Positions 24,520 to 35,074 of a DNA stretch of 64,000 nt are shown in pieces (the stretch's first letter is position 1; every line of letters starts with the position of its first letter). A program made the translations under genes and the position numbers. The notes under the pieces were generated by a model. The model saw only the letters and a list, made by a program, of their open reading frames with translations, made no database searches and was not told the origin of the DNA. The DNA is taken from the NCBI GenBank assembly GCA_038025085.1, contig CM076147.1:2423001-2487000 (forward strand). The letters run 5' to 3'. This DNA comes from Tetragonia tetragonoides (Eukaryota > Streptophyta > Magnoliopsida > Caryophyllales > Aizoaceae).

Positions 24520-27500
24520 CTAACATGGAATAACCTTAAGCAATTCCAAGCAATGTTGGAACTTGCACCCTGACACCACTTTTGTTAACATGTCTGATGG
24601 GTTATCATCTGTGTGGACCTTTTTAAGAAAAATATCACTATCCTCTATAACATCTCGCACAAAATGATATCTTACATCTATGTGCTTGGTGCGAGCATGA
24701 TGTACTTGATTCTTTGCTAAATGAATAGCACTTTGGCTATCACAACTCAATTTTACGCAGTCTTGTTGTAAGCCCAAGTCATTTAGAAGACCCCGCAACC
24801 ACAATGCTTCCTTTACACCTTCTGCTACAGCCATGTATTCGGCCTCTGTAGTAGAAAGAGCCACTGTAGCTTGCAACATTGATCGCCAACTAACTGGAGC
24901 ACCATGTATCTTAAATACATAACCAGTAGTAGATCGTCTTCTATCTAGATCACCAGCATAATCTGAATCAACGAAACCGCTTATTTGACATGTATCTCCA
25001 CCAAAGCATAACCCGGTGTCAATGGTACCTTTTAAGTACCGAAGTATCCATTTCACAGCTTCCCAATGTGTCTTTCCTGGATTCGCCATGAATCTGCTGA
25101 CGACACTTACCGCTTGTGAAATATCAGGGCGTGTACAAACCATTGCATACATTAGGCTACCAACCGCACTTGCGTAAGGAACATTTCCCATGTAAGCCTT
25201 ATCTTCTGCTGTTGTGGGAGATTGTTTACAAGAGAGCCTGAAATGTGGAGCCAATGGAGTTACCACTGATTTAGCACTTTTCATCCCAAACCTTTCAATG
25301 ACCCGTTTGATATAACCTTTCTGGCTCAAGAATAATTTCCGGTTTGTTCTCTCTCTCTTAATCTCCATGCCTAATATTTTCTTTGCAGCACCCAAGTCCT
25401 TTGTCTCAAACTCTTTACCAAGTTTAAACTTTAACCTATCTATCTCCACCTTGCTTTTAGAAGCAATAAGCATGTCATCCACATACAATAGAAGATATAT
25501 ATATTCACCTCCATGAAGCTTACGAATGTATACACAACAATCATAATTACTTCTGGAGAAACCTTGCTTTAACATAAAGAAATCAAATCGCTTGTACCAC
25601 TGCCGAGGAGATTGTTTTAATCCATAAAGCGATTTCCTCAAGCGACATACCTGACTTTCTTTACCATCAACCTTAAATCCCTCAGGTTGATACATGTAAA
25701 TTTCCTCCTCTAAATCACCGTGCAAGAACGCTGTCTTGACGTCTAATTGTTCCAGCTCAAGATCACCATGAGCTACAAGACTTAATAGCACCCTAATAGA
25801 AGTGTGCTTCACTACAGGAGAAAAAATCTCATTATAATCAACACCTTCCTTTTGTGCGTAACCCTTAGCCACTAATCTGGCTTTAAACCTAAAACCACGT
25901 GGCTCGGAAGGGTCCTCCTTTCTTTTATACACCCACTTACATCCTATCGCAGTCTTACCTATGGGCAACGGGAGTACATCCCACGTCTTGTTTTTATGAA
26001 GAGATTGCATCTCTTCTTCCATGGCAACCAGCCAACTCTGACTATCTTTGTCATTGATAGCTTGTTTGAAGGTGATCGGCTCATCATCCTCCACCGATAG
26101 TGCATACTCTACTAAGTTTAACTGTCCATAATGCCTCAGAGGTTTGTCTGACCCAAACTTCTGAACTACTTTATAATTTCTCTTTGGCTTACTTGATGCC
26201 AAAAAATCTTCATGTTGTTGTTCTATGACATGTGCATTTTCTTGCTCGATCTCATCACGATCAAGTCCATCGTCTTCCTCCTCATCTTGGATAACATTAG
26301 GATGCTCCACCTGAACATGATTGGAATCTATTGGTTGATTTATAGATTCTATCTCCACCACTTGAGTATTTGAAGTTCTTTCAACATCACCACTATCCGG
26401 CACCATAGCTTTTGACAAAGCTATTATAGATCTTTCATCAAAGGTCACATCCCGGCTGATTACAAACTTAGAATCCTGTAAACTCCAAAGACGGTAGCCT
26501 TGAACCCCTTTTGGATATCCCAGAAAGATTGCTTTCTTAGCTCTTTCATCAAGTTTATTATCTTTAACATGATAATAAGCCGTGCATCCGAAAATTCTGA
26601 GTTTCCCGTAATCTGCGTGTTCCCCTGACCATACCCTATAAGGTGTTTCTCCATCTAGAGAAGAATGTGGGGATCGATTCACTATATAACAAGCTGTAGC
26701 AACCGACTCTGCCCACCATTCTCTACCTAACCCAGAATTGGAGCGCATACACCTTGCCTTCTCAAGTAGTGTACGATTCAGTCTTTCCGCGACTCCATTT
26801 TGTTGTGGTGTGTCTCTAACTGTCCAGTGCCTCACAATACCTTCTTGATCACAAGATTCCTTGAAAGCTCCATCCGTGTACTCTGTGCCATTGTCAGACC
26901 GCAGAGTTTTAAGCTTTCTATCTGTCCTATTTTCGACCATTGCTCTCCACCGCTTGAAATTGTCGAATACCTCATTCTTATGCTTAAGAAAGTAAACCCA
27001 AGCATACCTAGAATAATCATCAACAAATGTAACAAAATATCTGGAACCACCTTTGGAAGTAACTTTAGCCGGACCCCAAACATCTGTATGCACATAGTCT
27101 AACAACCCCTTGCTTTTGTGCTTGCTTGTAGAGAACTTCATTCTGTGTGCCTTTCCATACACACAATGCTCACAAAATTCCATTTGTGGTTTCTTCATGT
27201 TCTTCAACAAACCCTGTCCACTAAGCAATGATAGACCTTTTTCCGACATATGCCCAAGCCGCATGTGCCATATTTTTGTGCACTCTGTCGGGTTTTTACT
27301 TCCACCAATTCCAACTGCTAACTCACCTGTAACAGTAGTCCCCAAAAGAGGATAAAGATTACTGTGACGAATCCCCTTCATCACTACCAAGGAACCACGA
27401 ACAACTTTTAGAACCCCGTTTTCCATAACTATTTTACAACCATTTTTCTCTAATAAACCTATAGAGATTAGGTTCTTTCTCAAATCTGGTATATGTCTCA

Positions 27501-28626
27501 CATCCTTTAAGGTTCTCACGACTCCATCATGCATCTTGATTCTTATTGTACCGAGACCCACAGTTTTACAAGCATGATCATTGCCCATTAAAACTGTACC
27601 ACCATTCATGCTTTGATAAGTAGTAAACCACTTTCTATTTGGGCACATATGATGGGAGGCTCCTGAATCAAGCATCCACTTATCAGAAATATCATACGAT
27701 TGTTCGGTAACTGAGTAACAATCTTCCTCGTCATTTGAGACATAACTCGCCTCTTGTTTTTCCTGCCTTTTTTCTTTCGGGTAGTCGTTGTGTTTCTTGA
27801 ATGTTACCCTCTTGTTTGGGCAATTTGCTTTAAAATGCCCAGGCTCACCACATTTAAAGCATAATCTCTCAGCAGGAGGTCTAGATTTAGGCCTAGACTT
27901 TCCTCGCTTACTTTTTCCCTTTTCATTGGTCCTTCCTCTAGTTGCAAATAATCCTTGTGCCTGATCTTTGTAGTCTCGTCCATTTGAAGAGGACATTACA
28001 CTTGTAGCGACCTTGCGTAGATCATCTGCTAGAAGTGATGCTCTCGTCTCATCCATGGTGAGAGTGTCACCCACAAGCATCAAAGTTTGCACTAGATTTT
28101 CATAGGATTTGGGCAATGAAAGTAACAGTATTAGTGCCTGGTCCTCATCATCTATCTTCACATCTATGTCTTTTAGGTTTGATATGATCCTATCAAACTT
28201 GTTGACATAATCATGGATTGAGGTGCCTTCCTCCATCTTGCATGTATACAATTTGGATTTTAAGTAGATCCTGTTAGTTAGAGTCTTCGTCATGAAGTTA
28301 TCCTCTAATTTCTTCCACACAGCTGCTACAGTTGCTTCTTCATTTACCAAGAAAGCAACATCCCTCTCAAGACATAAGATTATGGCAGCCCGCGCCTCAA
28401 GATCTAGTTCTTCCCAATCCGCATCCTCCATATCTGCTGGCTTTTTCTCTTTTCCCGCTAGCGCCTTATGCAATTTCTGTGATATTAGCAGATTTTTCAT
28501 CTGCATCCTCCAATAGGAAAAATCATTTTTCCCATTGAATTTCTCGATTTCATATTTTCCTACTTTGACATTTACCCTACTAGAAGCCATTACTTTTCTA
28601 AAGGAAAAATAATTAGATTTGACCAC
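24520..28626 (-). CDS. Copia gag-pol polyprotein, intact
   Basis: A single frame of 1368 codons. Domains in order: a copia-type Gag region (about 25-240), a CCHC knuckle CFKCGEPGHFKANC (256-269), an aspartic protease with DSGASHH (320-326), an integrase zinc motif with His454, His459, Cys485 and Cys488, an integrase core with Asp515, Asp578 and Glu614 (D,D35E spacing), a reverse transcriptase with YVDD (1048-1051), and RNase H near the C-terminus with TEAEYMA. The order protease-integrase-RT-RNase H is diagnostic of copia. Methionine 13 (28590) starts MASSRVNVKVGKYEI and is the more typical Gag start. All catalytic residues I can check are present. Confidence 0.95.
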   Translation of the reverse strand: MVKSNYFSFRKVMASSRVNVKVGKYEIEKFNGKNDFSYWRMQMKNLLISQKLHKALAGKEKKPADMEDADWEELDLEARAAIILCLERDVAFLVNEEATVAAVWKKLEDNFMTKTLTNRIYLKSKLYTCKMEEGTSIHDYVNKFDRIISNLKDIDVKIDDEDQALILLLSLPKSYENLVQTLMLVGDTLTMDETRASLLADDLRKVATSVMSSSNGRDYKDQAQGLFATRGRTNEKGKSKRGKSRPKSRPPAERLCFKCGEPGHFKANCPNKRVTFKKHNDYPKEKRQEKQEASYVSNDEEDCYSVTEQSYDISDKWMLDSGASHHMCPNRKWFTTYQSMNGGTVLMGNDHACKTVGLGTIRIKMHDGVVRTLKDVRHIPDLRKNLISIGLLEKNGCKIVMENGVLKVVRGSLVVMKGIRHSNLYPLLGTTVTGELAVGIGGSKNPTECTKIWHMRLGHMSEKGLSLLSGQGLLKNMKKPQMEFCEHCVYGKAHRMKFSTSKHKSKGLLDYVHTDVWGPAKVTSKGGSRYFVTFVDDYSRYAWVYFLKHKNEVFDNFKRWRAMVENRTDRKLKTLRSDNGTEYTDGAFKESCDQEGIVRHWTVRDTPQQNGVAERLNRTLLEKARCMRSNSGLGREWWAESVATACYIVNRSPHSSLDGETPYRVWSGEHADYGKLRIFGCTAYYHVKDNKLDERAKKAIFLGYPKGVQGYRLWSLQDSKFVISRDVTFDERSIIALSKAMVPDSGDVERTSNTQVVEIESINQPIDSNHVQVEHPNVIQDEEEDDGLDRDEIEQENAHVIEQQHEDFLASSKPKRNYKVVQKFGSDKPLRHYGQLNLVEYALSVEDDEPITFKQAINDKDSQSWLVAMEEEMQSLHKNKTWDVLPLPIGKTAIGCKWVYKRKEDPSEPRGFRFKARLVAKGYAQKEGVDYNEIFSPVVKHTSIRVLLSLVAHGDLELEQLDVKTAFLHGDLEEEIYMYQPEGFKVDGKESQVCRLRKSLYGLKQSPRQWYKRFDFFMLKQGFSRSNYDCCVYIRKLHGGEYIYLLLYVDDMLIASKSKVEIDRLKFKLGKEFETKDLGAAKKILGMEIKRERTNRKLFLSQKGYIKRVIERFGMKSAKSVVTPLAPHFRLSCKQSPTTAEDKAYMGNVPYASAVGSLMYAMVCTRPDISQAVSVVSRFMANPGKTHWEAVKWILRYLKGTIDTGLCFGGDTCQISGFVDSDYAGDLDRRRSTTGYVFKIHGAPVSWRSMLQATVALSTTEAEYMAVAEGVKEALWLRGLLNDLGLQQDCVKLSCDSQSAIHLAKNQVHHARTKHIDVRYHFVRDVIEDSDIFLKKVHTDDNPSDMLTKVVSGCKFQHCLELLKVIPC

Positions 28627-28640
28627 TTAAATTTTGGTGT

Positions 28641-28654
28641 TGACTCTGATACCA
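28641..28654 (-). other. Primer binding site (initiator tRNA-Met)
   Basis: The minus strand reads TGGTATCAGAGTCA two bases inside the 5' LTR. This is complementary to the 3' end of plant initiator tRNA-Met. Confidence 0.85.
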
Positions 28655-28656
28655 AT

Positions 28657-29045
28657 TGTTAGAGTCGCAGCGGAATTTTCGGGTTTCTTGTAGACGCAAA
28701 GTATTATGTAATTGGATCCTCCTCACGATATTGCAATAGGTAGCTATCAATAAGAGAAAATAACCAATATGAAGGAAGAAAGTTAACTTAAGAAATATAA
28801 CTCTCTTAATATATACTGATTCTCTGATGATGAATTACAAAACTGGTGTATTTTTTAAATTACAATTATTGGAGATATTTATACAAGAAGAAGATAAAAC
28901 AACGAATGGCGAAACATCTCTCCCTAAAAATAACTATGAATAAATTCCACAAATTATTTTATGTCATTTCGACATTCTCTCTCAACCTCATTTTATCCCT
29001 CTTCTCTCTCTCTCTCCTTCTATTTTTATTCCATATCGCCTTTTA
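28657..29045 (-). repeat. 5' LTR of the young copia element, outer 8 bases missing
   Basis: 389 bases, identical to 23975-24363. The terminal eight bases present in the other LTR (24364-24371) are absent, and F-box sequence starting GTAGAATCC follows directly. Confidence 0.92.
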
Positions 29046-29221
29046 GTAGAATCCGGTTAATGGATTCAGCAAGATCATAATGGACGATGTACTAAATACA
29101 TTGTCATATAAAGTTGCACAATACAGAAAAAGCCATTGCAAGACCCAATAATTATGAAGTCACCATCTGAGTTGGGTAACTTGAGAGGGAAGGAAACGGG
29201 TGAACCTATGTAGTAGGTATA
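29046..29221. repeat. Right copy of the 176-bp flanking duplication
   Basis: Identical to 23799-23974. It continues into the remaining F-box N-terminal sequence at 29222, whereas the left copy continues into the C-terminal part. Confidence 0.9.
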
Positions 29222-30628
29222 AAGGGGTTTGTCTTTGAAATAAGTTAAGATGAAGACGGGATCTGAATGTGAGGAGAGTGATGAGTGGCGAAGATGAAGG
29301 TCGATGAACTTGGGGCTTGATATAAGACTTCGCCAGTATTTGCAAACGCATTTGAAGTGAAGAAGAGATTTAACTGGTAATATGGGTAGTATTTCTCTGA
29401 TTATTACGTCCATTGGTAGAGTCGCCATATTGGAGGAATTTTCAAAATTTTCAGAACTTTCTATACACAGAATTTTCAGAAATTTCAATTAATTATTAAT
29501 TAACTCATCACATATGTTATATGATCCAAGAGGTAATAGTTTCAAAGTCTTTATGCTTGATGTTGGTACGCCAATTGTAACGATTCGGGAATTAACCCTG
29601 CTTACTTAGCCATCTAATACGTCATTAGCAGCGGAATTAGCAGTATTAACTCCCGGGACGTCACCACCGTGCTCACCCGAGGGCAAACACAAGGCTAAAA
29701 ATAAAAATAAAAGAATACAACTCAGCGGAAGCCCAATATACTATGTGGTCTATTTACAACTCGACAAATTTTACAACTGGACCAATTAAACTCTTCATGA
29801 ACGTCTCTTACAACAGAAGTAACCAATCAATCTCAGTCTGCAACCATCTGCAAAAATGTGAGATTATAAAATATCAGCGAAAGTTGGTAACCCACACGAC
29901 TATACAAAGAGGAGAATGCTCACATAGCATTTTTAATTATAGAATAAGACTAATTTTTTTTTTTATCACCTGATATGTTTTTAAGCATTCCCTAATAGAT
30001 CATATATGTATAGGTTTCATTATTAAAAGAAAGATTATCATTGACTAAGTAAGTCTTCCCTATTATTTAAAAATAACAAACTAATTTAAAGAGCTTAATA
30101 AATATTAATACTTTCGTATGTATAAGTATAATAATGAATATGAGTATTTCTTATACAAACCTTCAATCATCGGATCACAATCCGATTCACATAAAAGACT
30201 CGGCCGATTTTCCGACTAAGTCATACCAATCATCAACCATTACATACACGGTATTTAGCACTAACACTTAAGACAGATAATATTAATAAAAGTATTATTA
30301 ATATAATTTAAAGGGATTGTCTTTCCCATTTATTCTAAATTCATCACTTGGTATTTCAAAGTACGTAACACAACTAAACGTACACAGAGTCTTCAGATTG
30401 CTCAGAAAATAGCCTTTGAGGTCTTTACCAAATATCAAGATTTACCTTAGAGATCAACATATCACATTCAACCATAACTCGACATAATCGTACTAACTAA
30501 GGGTTAGCCAATTTTATAGTTAGCTGGTATGGAAGAGCATGGATGTTTAAGGCTTCAATATTCCTTAAACCATATCATATCTCATAAACATGGACATTTT
30601 GTCCTTCAATAATCATCTCATTTCATAT

Positions 30629-30690
30629 CAATGGGCTCTATGGCCAGGCGCGATAGCCTATCACATCATTGGGCTCTATGCCCAGGCATT
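30629..30690. repeat. Twin GGGCTCTATG(G/C)CCAGG hairpins
   Basis: Two similar segments, each a small GGGC/GCCC type hairpin around TCTAT, are spaced about 36 bases apart inside the large element. Confidence 0.5.
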
Positions 30691-32348
30691 ATAGCCATTC
30701 ATTATAGTGTGCACACTCCTCAAACATGCTCTTCAATATTCCAAGGGCGCTAATCTTAGAAGCATACCATAAATTATCTTCTATTAGTGATCAAACAAAT
30801 TAATATTTTATCTTTCACTTAAATTGGAATCAAGTGATAACTTGATATACCCCAATTTAAGTTATTCGTTACTCTATGTCATTCGAACCTGAGTATAGTC
30901 AAACCTCGACATTATTCAATCATCATCATCATCATATTCCAATCATCTCATTTCACAATCATATACAAGCTTCTCGTATAATAAGTCTATCATACATCCA
31001 ATCGATAAACATAATCGTTCATATCATCTCATAAAAGATAATCATCACACCAATTATTCATCCGACCAAGGGCAAAATCAACAAAGAACTTCACATAATT
31101 TACCAAGAAATACATTCAAGTACGTACTTACTCACCAAGATACTAATTGAAAATTCAATCCACACTTCATATACTAGCACTCATTCGAATATAAAGCTTT
31201 AACCATAAAAATAACCTGTGTATTATATTTGTATACTTTACCATCATAGGTCAGGCCACGACATCCATACAATCTTAATAGCCAATATTTCTATTAAATC
31301 ACCATTTTACTATTCATACCATTCAAAATGGCATTTCTCTAATCTCACAATAATCCTTCTTTCAATTAACAAGTCACCTAAACAAACCTCATGACAATCA
31401 CTTAACAACAAGCCATTTTAACTAATTAATAGACCAATATAAAATCCATCATGATCCATTCGAAAATCCTATTCTAACAAGTACTTATCACCCATTTAAT
31501 TTCTTATATCATTTAATGAAGCAACTAAATAAACACACTAGTAATTATCTAAATTTATTAACCAAAATATAATTAAGTCAATTAATAATCATGGTCCTTG
31601 TATTCTATACTCCTTACTTGTATAGCTTATTTTATTAAGACAAATAATGAAATTAATCTTTAACATATTCTTACCTTTTATTGTACTTATATACACATAT
31701 GAACGCATTTAGAAAATATTTTGTGGGGTTTATAAAGTGATAGACGTAGTTTGATTCAAGCGCTTATTCTCCTTACTAAATCCAAGATGTTATAGTCTAG
31801 TTGTCCAAGAATTATAAGTAGAACAATAATAATCCTATATAAGTAACTTATTAACTATGTGGTAACAAAGGCTTTTGGGCTCAAGATTGTACTAGTGAAA
31901 TGAAATGATTTTACTAACGTCTTTACATATCTAAGTAGAGCGCACTGCAAGGTTTAAGTAGCATTTTACAGAATGTAATTCCAATAACCGGGGTAGCTAC
32001 AATCGTATGCCGAAGTAGCCCCGACGGTCATCTTTTGCTGTCAGGTTTTTGGCCGTAGGAATAGTGGGTTTTGGCTTATTGTTTGTTAATGGTTTACACA
32101 ATTAATCCACCACCAATGGGTGGTCTTATTACCATTTATTGAGGCTGTAAAACAGCCGTGAAAGTCTAGGAAAAAGGTGGTTTAATTTGGGATAAAGGGG
32201 AGAGAAATGGTTAGTCAAGTTTATACGAACTTATCTTTCCGCAATACTAGCTAGCTACTACTAAAATAAAAGATGATAATGACTCAATGATCTTTAATAG
32301 CTTGAGTGTTTTCGGAAGAGTGAAAGAAAAAGATATAAAAGAGTAAAT

Positions 32349-33095
32349 GATTTTTTTTTTTTTTTTTGGAAGGTAAATTTTTTTTATTACTTTCAAAGGA
32401 TATATCGTTTACAGCTCAACTAGCCAAAAAAAAAAAAAAGCTAAATACACCTCATAACAAATAAAAACTCGACAAGAATGTAGACTGGCCCCTCCTTAGG
32501 TAGTAACAGGCCCGTTCTAGGAAGATTCATGTTACTACCTAGAGGTCCAGTGGAGTCTACACCCCTATTACATTTAGCTAAATCCCTTCATAACAAAACA
32601 GCATTAACATCAAAACACCTATTTTTTACACAAAGTAATTCAACTGATGCTTGAAATACACACGCATCTTCTCATCTCTTGCTGCAGAGCCTCTGGTGTG
32701 CAGGCTGTTTATGATTTCTTTCACTATATTGCCAGCTGTGGAGTTTTGTGCTTGAAAAATTCTTCTGTTTCTTTCTCTCCAGATACAGTATATCGCAGCA
32801 TTAAAGCACGCATAAAATACCTTGCTTTTCAGGGATCTCCCTTTATAAGCCTGGCTAATCTGGGGTACTATATTGTGCCAATCCCACTGTATGCTAGGGA
32901 CCTTCATCCATTGAAAACATTTCTCCCAAATCTGCATGGAAAATTCACATGAGAAGAACAGGTGATCAAATGACTCCTCATCCCTCTTACAAAATACACA
33001 GCAGCTAGGCCCTTGTTGGCCAATTTTGTATAAATTTTTTCAGATAGGTAATTTCCTTTGCATCAGCAACCAGGAAATGAATTTTCACTTAGGAA
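32349..33095 (-). mobile_element. 5'-truncated L1 LINE with poly(A) tail
   Basis: On the minus strand a zinc-binding RT-associated region (GPSCCVFCKRDEESFDHLFF) leads into WEKCFQW ... AAIYCIWRERNRRIF and stops at 32626. A 3' region then ends in an A-run at 32349-32365 (T-run on the plus strand). A stop just upstream of the Cys region shows it is not functional. It is nested in the 29576-35069 element. Target duplication unclear: AAAAGAG occurs near both ends. Confidence 0.7.
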
Positions 33096-34541
33096 AAGAG
33101 AGGGAACACCACACCAAATTATGCCCATTTCTAGAGACACATACATTCTATTCTCCATATAAAATCATAATAAAAAGATAATTGGTTTTACTTAGTTTAA
33201 TTCTATAAGATACTTAGTTCATATAAATTATCTTCCATATAGAACCATTTTAATTCATTCAAGTATATATATACTAGTATAAGTACCTAGATGATTTATA
33301 TAATGAAGACCCAACTTATATTTTAGACTTATACGTATATAGTTACTTATCAACATCTACTAATCTTATTCAATACTCAATGAACACACATAATTAAACC
33401 AAATAGTCGAACTAAATTATCTAGCTACTATAATTATTTGTTCTACCAAAATCAAGCACCAATATGTCTCTACAATCCAACAATACTAATACTAGCACCT
33501 TCGTATTTCTCCAAACATATACAAGTACTATTTTAAACTTTTAAAAAATGATACTAGTAACTAATCCAATTTCAGCTCACACACGCACCTATTAATCACT
33601 AGTATACTAGCTCAACATATAAAAGGCATAATGATCATTTTGACATCACTCCAATCATCTAAAATAAATAAGTAGACTTGCAAATAATCAAATAGGTGGT
33701 ATAAAAACTACCATAAGCAAGGCTACATCTACGTACATTTCTTTGTTTACCAATAATGATACTCACCACACTAGTATTTATTTTAGTCATAACAATTGTA
33801 AGATCACATATACACATCTAACACTCTAGCTCTAAGTATAGTAATGAAGGTTACCTCTAGATGAATGATCCTCATACTCATGTCATTCGAATCCTTCAAA
33901 TTGCACATCATAAAACCAACAATTAAAATCAACCAAGTCCAAATCAGAAATTGTCATTTCAAAACCCCAAAACAAAATTAAGGGTCATTCGAAACCCAAA
34001 TCAAAATTTTGGAGAGATAATACCAAATTGAGTTAGAATTTGGGACAAACCACAAATGAAGATGATAAGGTCATTGGTAGCCGCCAAGGTGACGTGGTAA
34101 CGGCAACAACGAATCAGAAAAAGAAGAGCAATGAGAGAAAATAGTGAGGGTTTAGTAAAGTAAACTCAAAACCCATAAAAACGAAATAGAAATTGGGATT
34201 AAAGAGATTATCCAATTGATTAAATACAAAGGAGGACAAGAACAATGGTGTTGGAAGTAATGGGTCGCCGGAATCTACGGTGGAAATGGCTTCCATGGTT
34301 TCGCACAATCAAATGGCAAGAGGAGAGAGAATTTTGGATGGGTGTGTAAGGAAGCATCAATTTATTTTTCATACTAGTAGAATGGAATTATCATTTCACT
34401 TTTGCTAAGTTTACAACAAAGAATGAAGGAATAGTGAAAGCAAAATGGTGGTAGTGGAGAATGAAGTATTCTGATAATGGTGATGGTGTTGAACGAAAAA
34501 GATGATGGGTTAGAGAAGAAGGACCAGTAACTTATAAAAGA

Positions 34542-34544
<3 letters not shown>

Positions 34545-34580
<36 letters not shown>

Positions 34581-34638
34581 TAAAATATTGAGTGATTTTC
34601 TTTTAGGGACTAAAATATTAGAGAGAGAGAGAGAGAGA

Positions 34639-34671
<33 letters not shown>

Positions 34672-34712
34672 GAATAAAATATTGAGTGATTTTCTTTTAG
34701 GGACTAAAATAT

Positions 34713-34752
<40 letters not shown>
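34545..34752. repeat. GA microsatellites within a tandem duplication
   Basis: Three GA tracts (34545-34577, 34618-34671, 34713-34752) are separated by two near-identical copies of a segment containing TGAGTGATTTTCTTTTAGGG. Confidence 0.9.
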
Positions 34753-34754
<2 letters not shown>

Positions 34755-35074
34755 TTTTGATAGTGGTTTAGGGGAGTTAGAGTAGAAAACCGGGAGCAAA
34801 ATTTGATGGTTTTTAGTTTAGGGAATAAAATAAGGTAGTGAGAGAGGATGAGTTGTAGGGGTTTTTGGTGGACAAGTGTCACACATAAAAGAGTTGTAAC
34901 AAGTGTCTTTTCTCTTTCTTTTCTTTTCTTTTTTTTTTTAAAATAAAATCCGAAAATTAATAAAATAATAAATAAATAAATGATTTAATTATCTTCTAAT
35001 AAACCATTATTAGTTTGATAAATTACTAAATTATTCTCTAAACATACTAAAAAATTTCGGGTTATTACACCAAT

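Larger units (their letters stand above)
23975..29045 (-). mobile_element. Young Ty1/copia retrotransposon (Tork/Tnt1-like)
   Basis: A complete element on the minus strand: 5' LTR 28657-29045, primer site 28641-28654, one gag-pol frame 24520-28626, polypurine tract about 24372-24385, and 3' LTR 23975-24371. The LTRs show no difference over their shared 389 bases, so the insertion is recent. The 5' LTR lacks its outer 8 bases, and instead of a 5-bp target duplication the element is flanked by a 176-bp direct duplication of the host gene. The coding part is complete and open, so this copy could still encode active proteins. Confidence 0.93.
23043..29425 (-). pseudogene. F-box/FBA protein gene copy B, split by a copia element
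   Basis: The N-terminal part on the right (start MATLPMDVII at 29425; an upstream in-frame ATG lies at 29488) holds an F-box, which normally binds SKP1 in SCF ubiquitin ligases: ILPILPVKSLLHFKCVCKYW. The C-terminal part on the left (23043 to about 23974) holds an F-box-associated domain with LLNPLTGFYKQ and FGFDSVSDDYKVVRI. A copia element at 23975-29045 lies between them. Compared with the intact paralog at 59392-60546, one G is missing after the codons for GSCNGFFCI, shifting the frame. This change is in both copies of the duplicated flank, so it predates the insertion. The gene is dead twice over. Confidence 0.88.
29576..35069. mobile_element. Large non-coding TG...CA element
   Basis: It begins TGTAACGATTCGGG and ends CGGGTTATTACA, with the 5-bp duplication CCAAT on each side (29571-29575 and 35070-35074). 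The ends are an imperfect short inverted repeat. No direct LTR pair is visible, and no transposase or pol frame. The 5-bp duplication and TG/CA ends fit an LTR-class element, perhaps a large non-autonomous derivative. The inverted ends leave a DNA transposon possible. A truncated L1 is nested at 32349-33095 and GA microsatellites lie near the right end. Near 34080-34310 the minus strand carries a short ATG frame that may be captured gene sequence. Confidence 0.6.
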
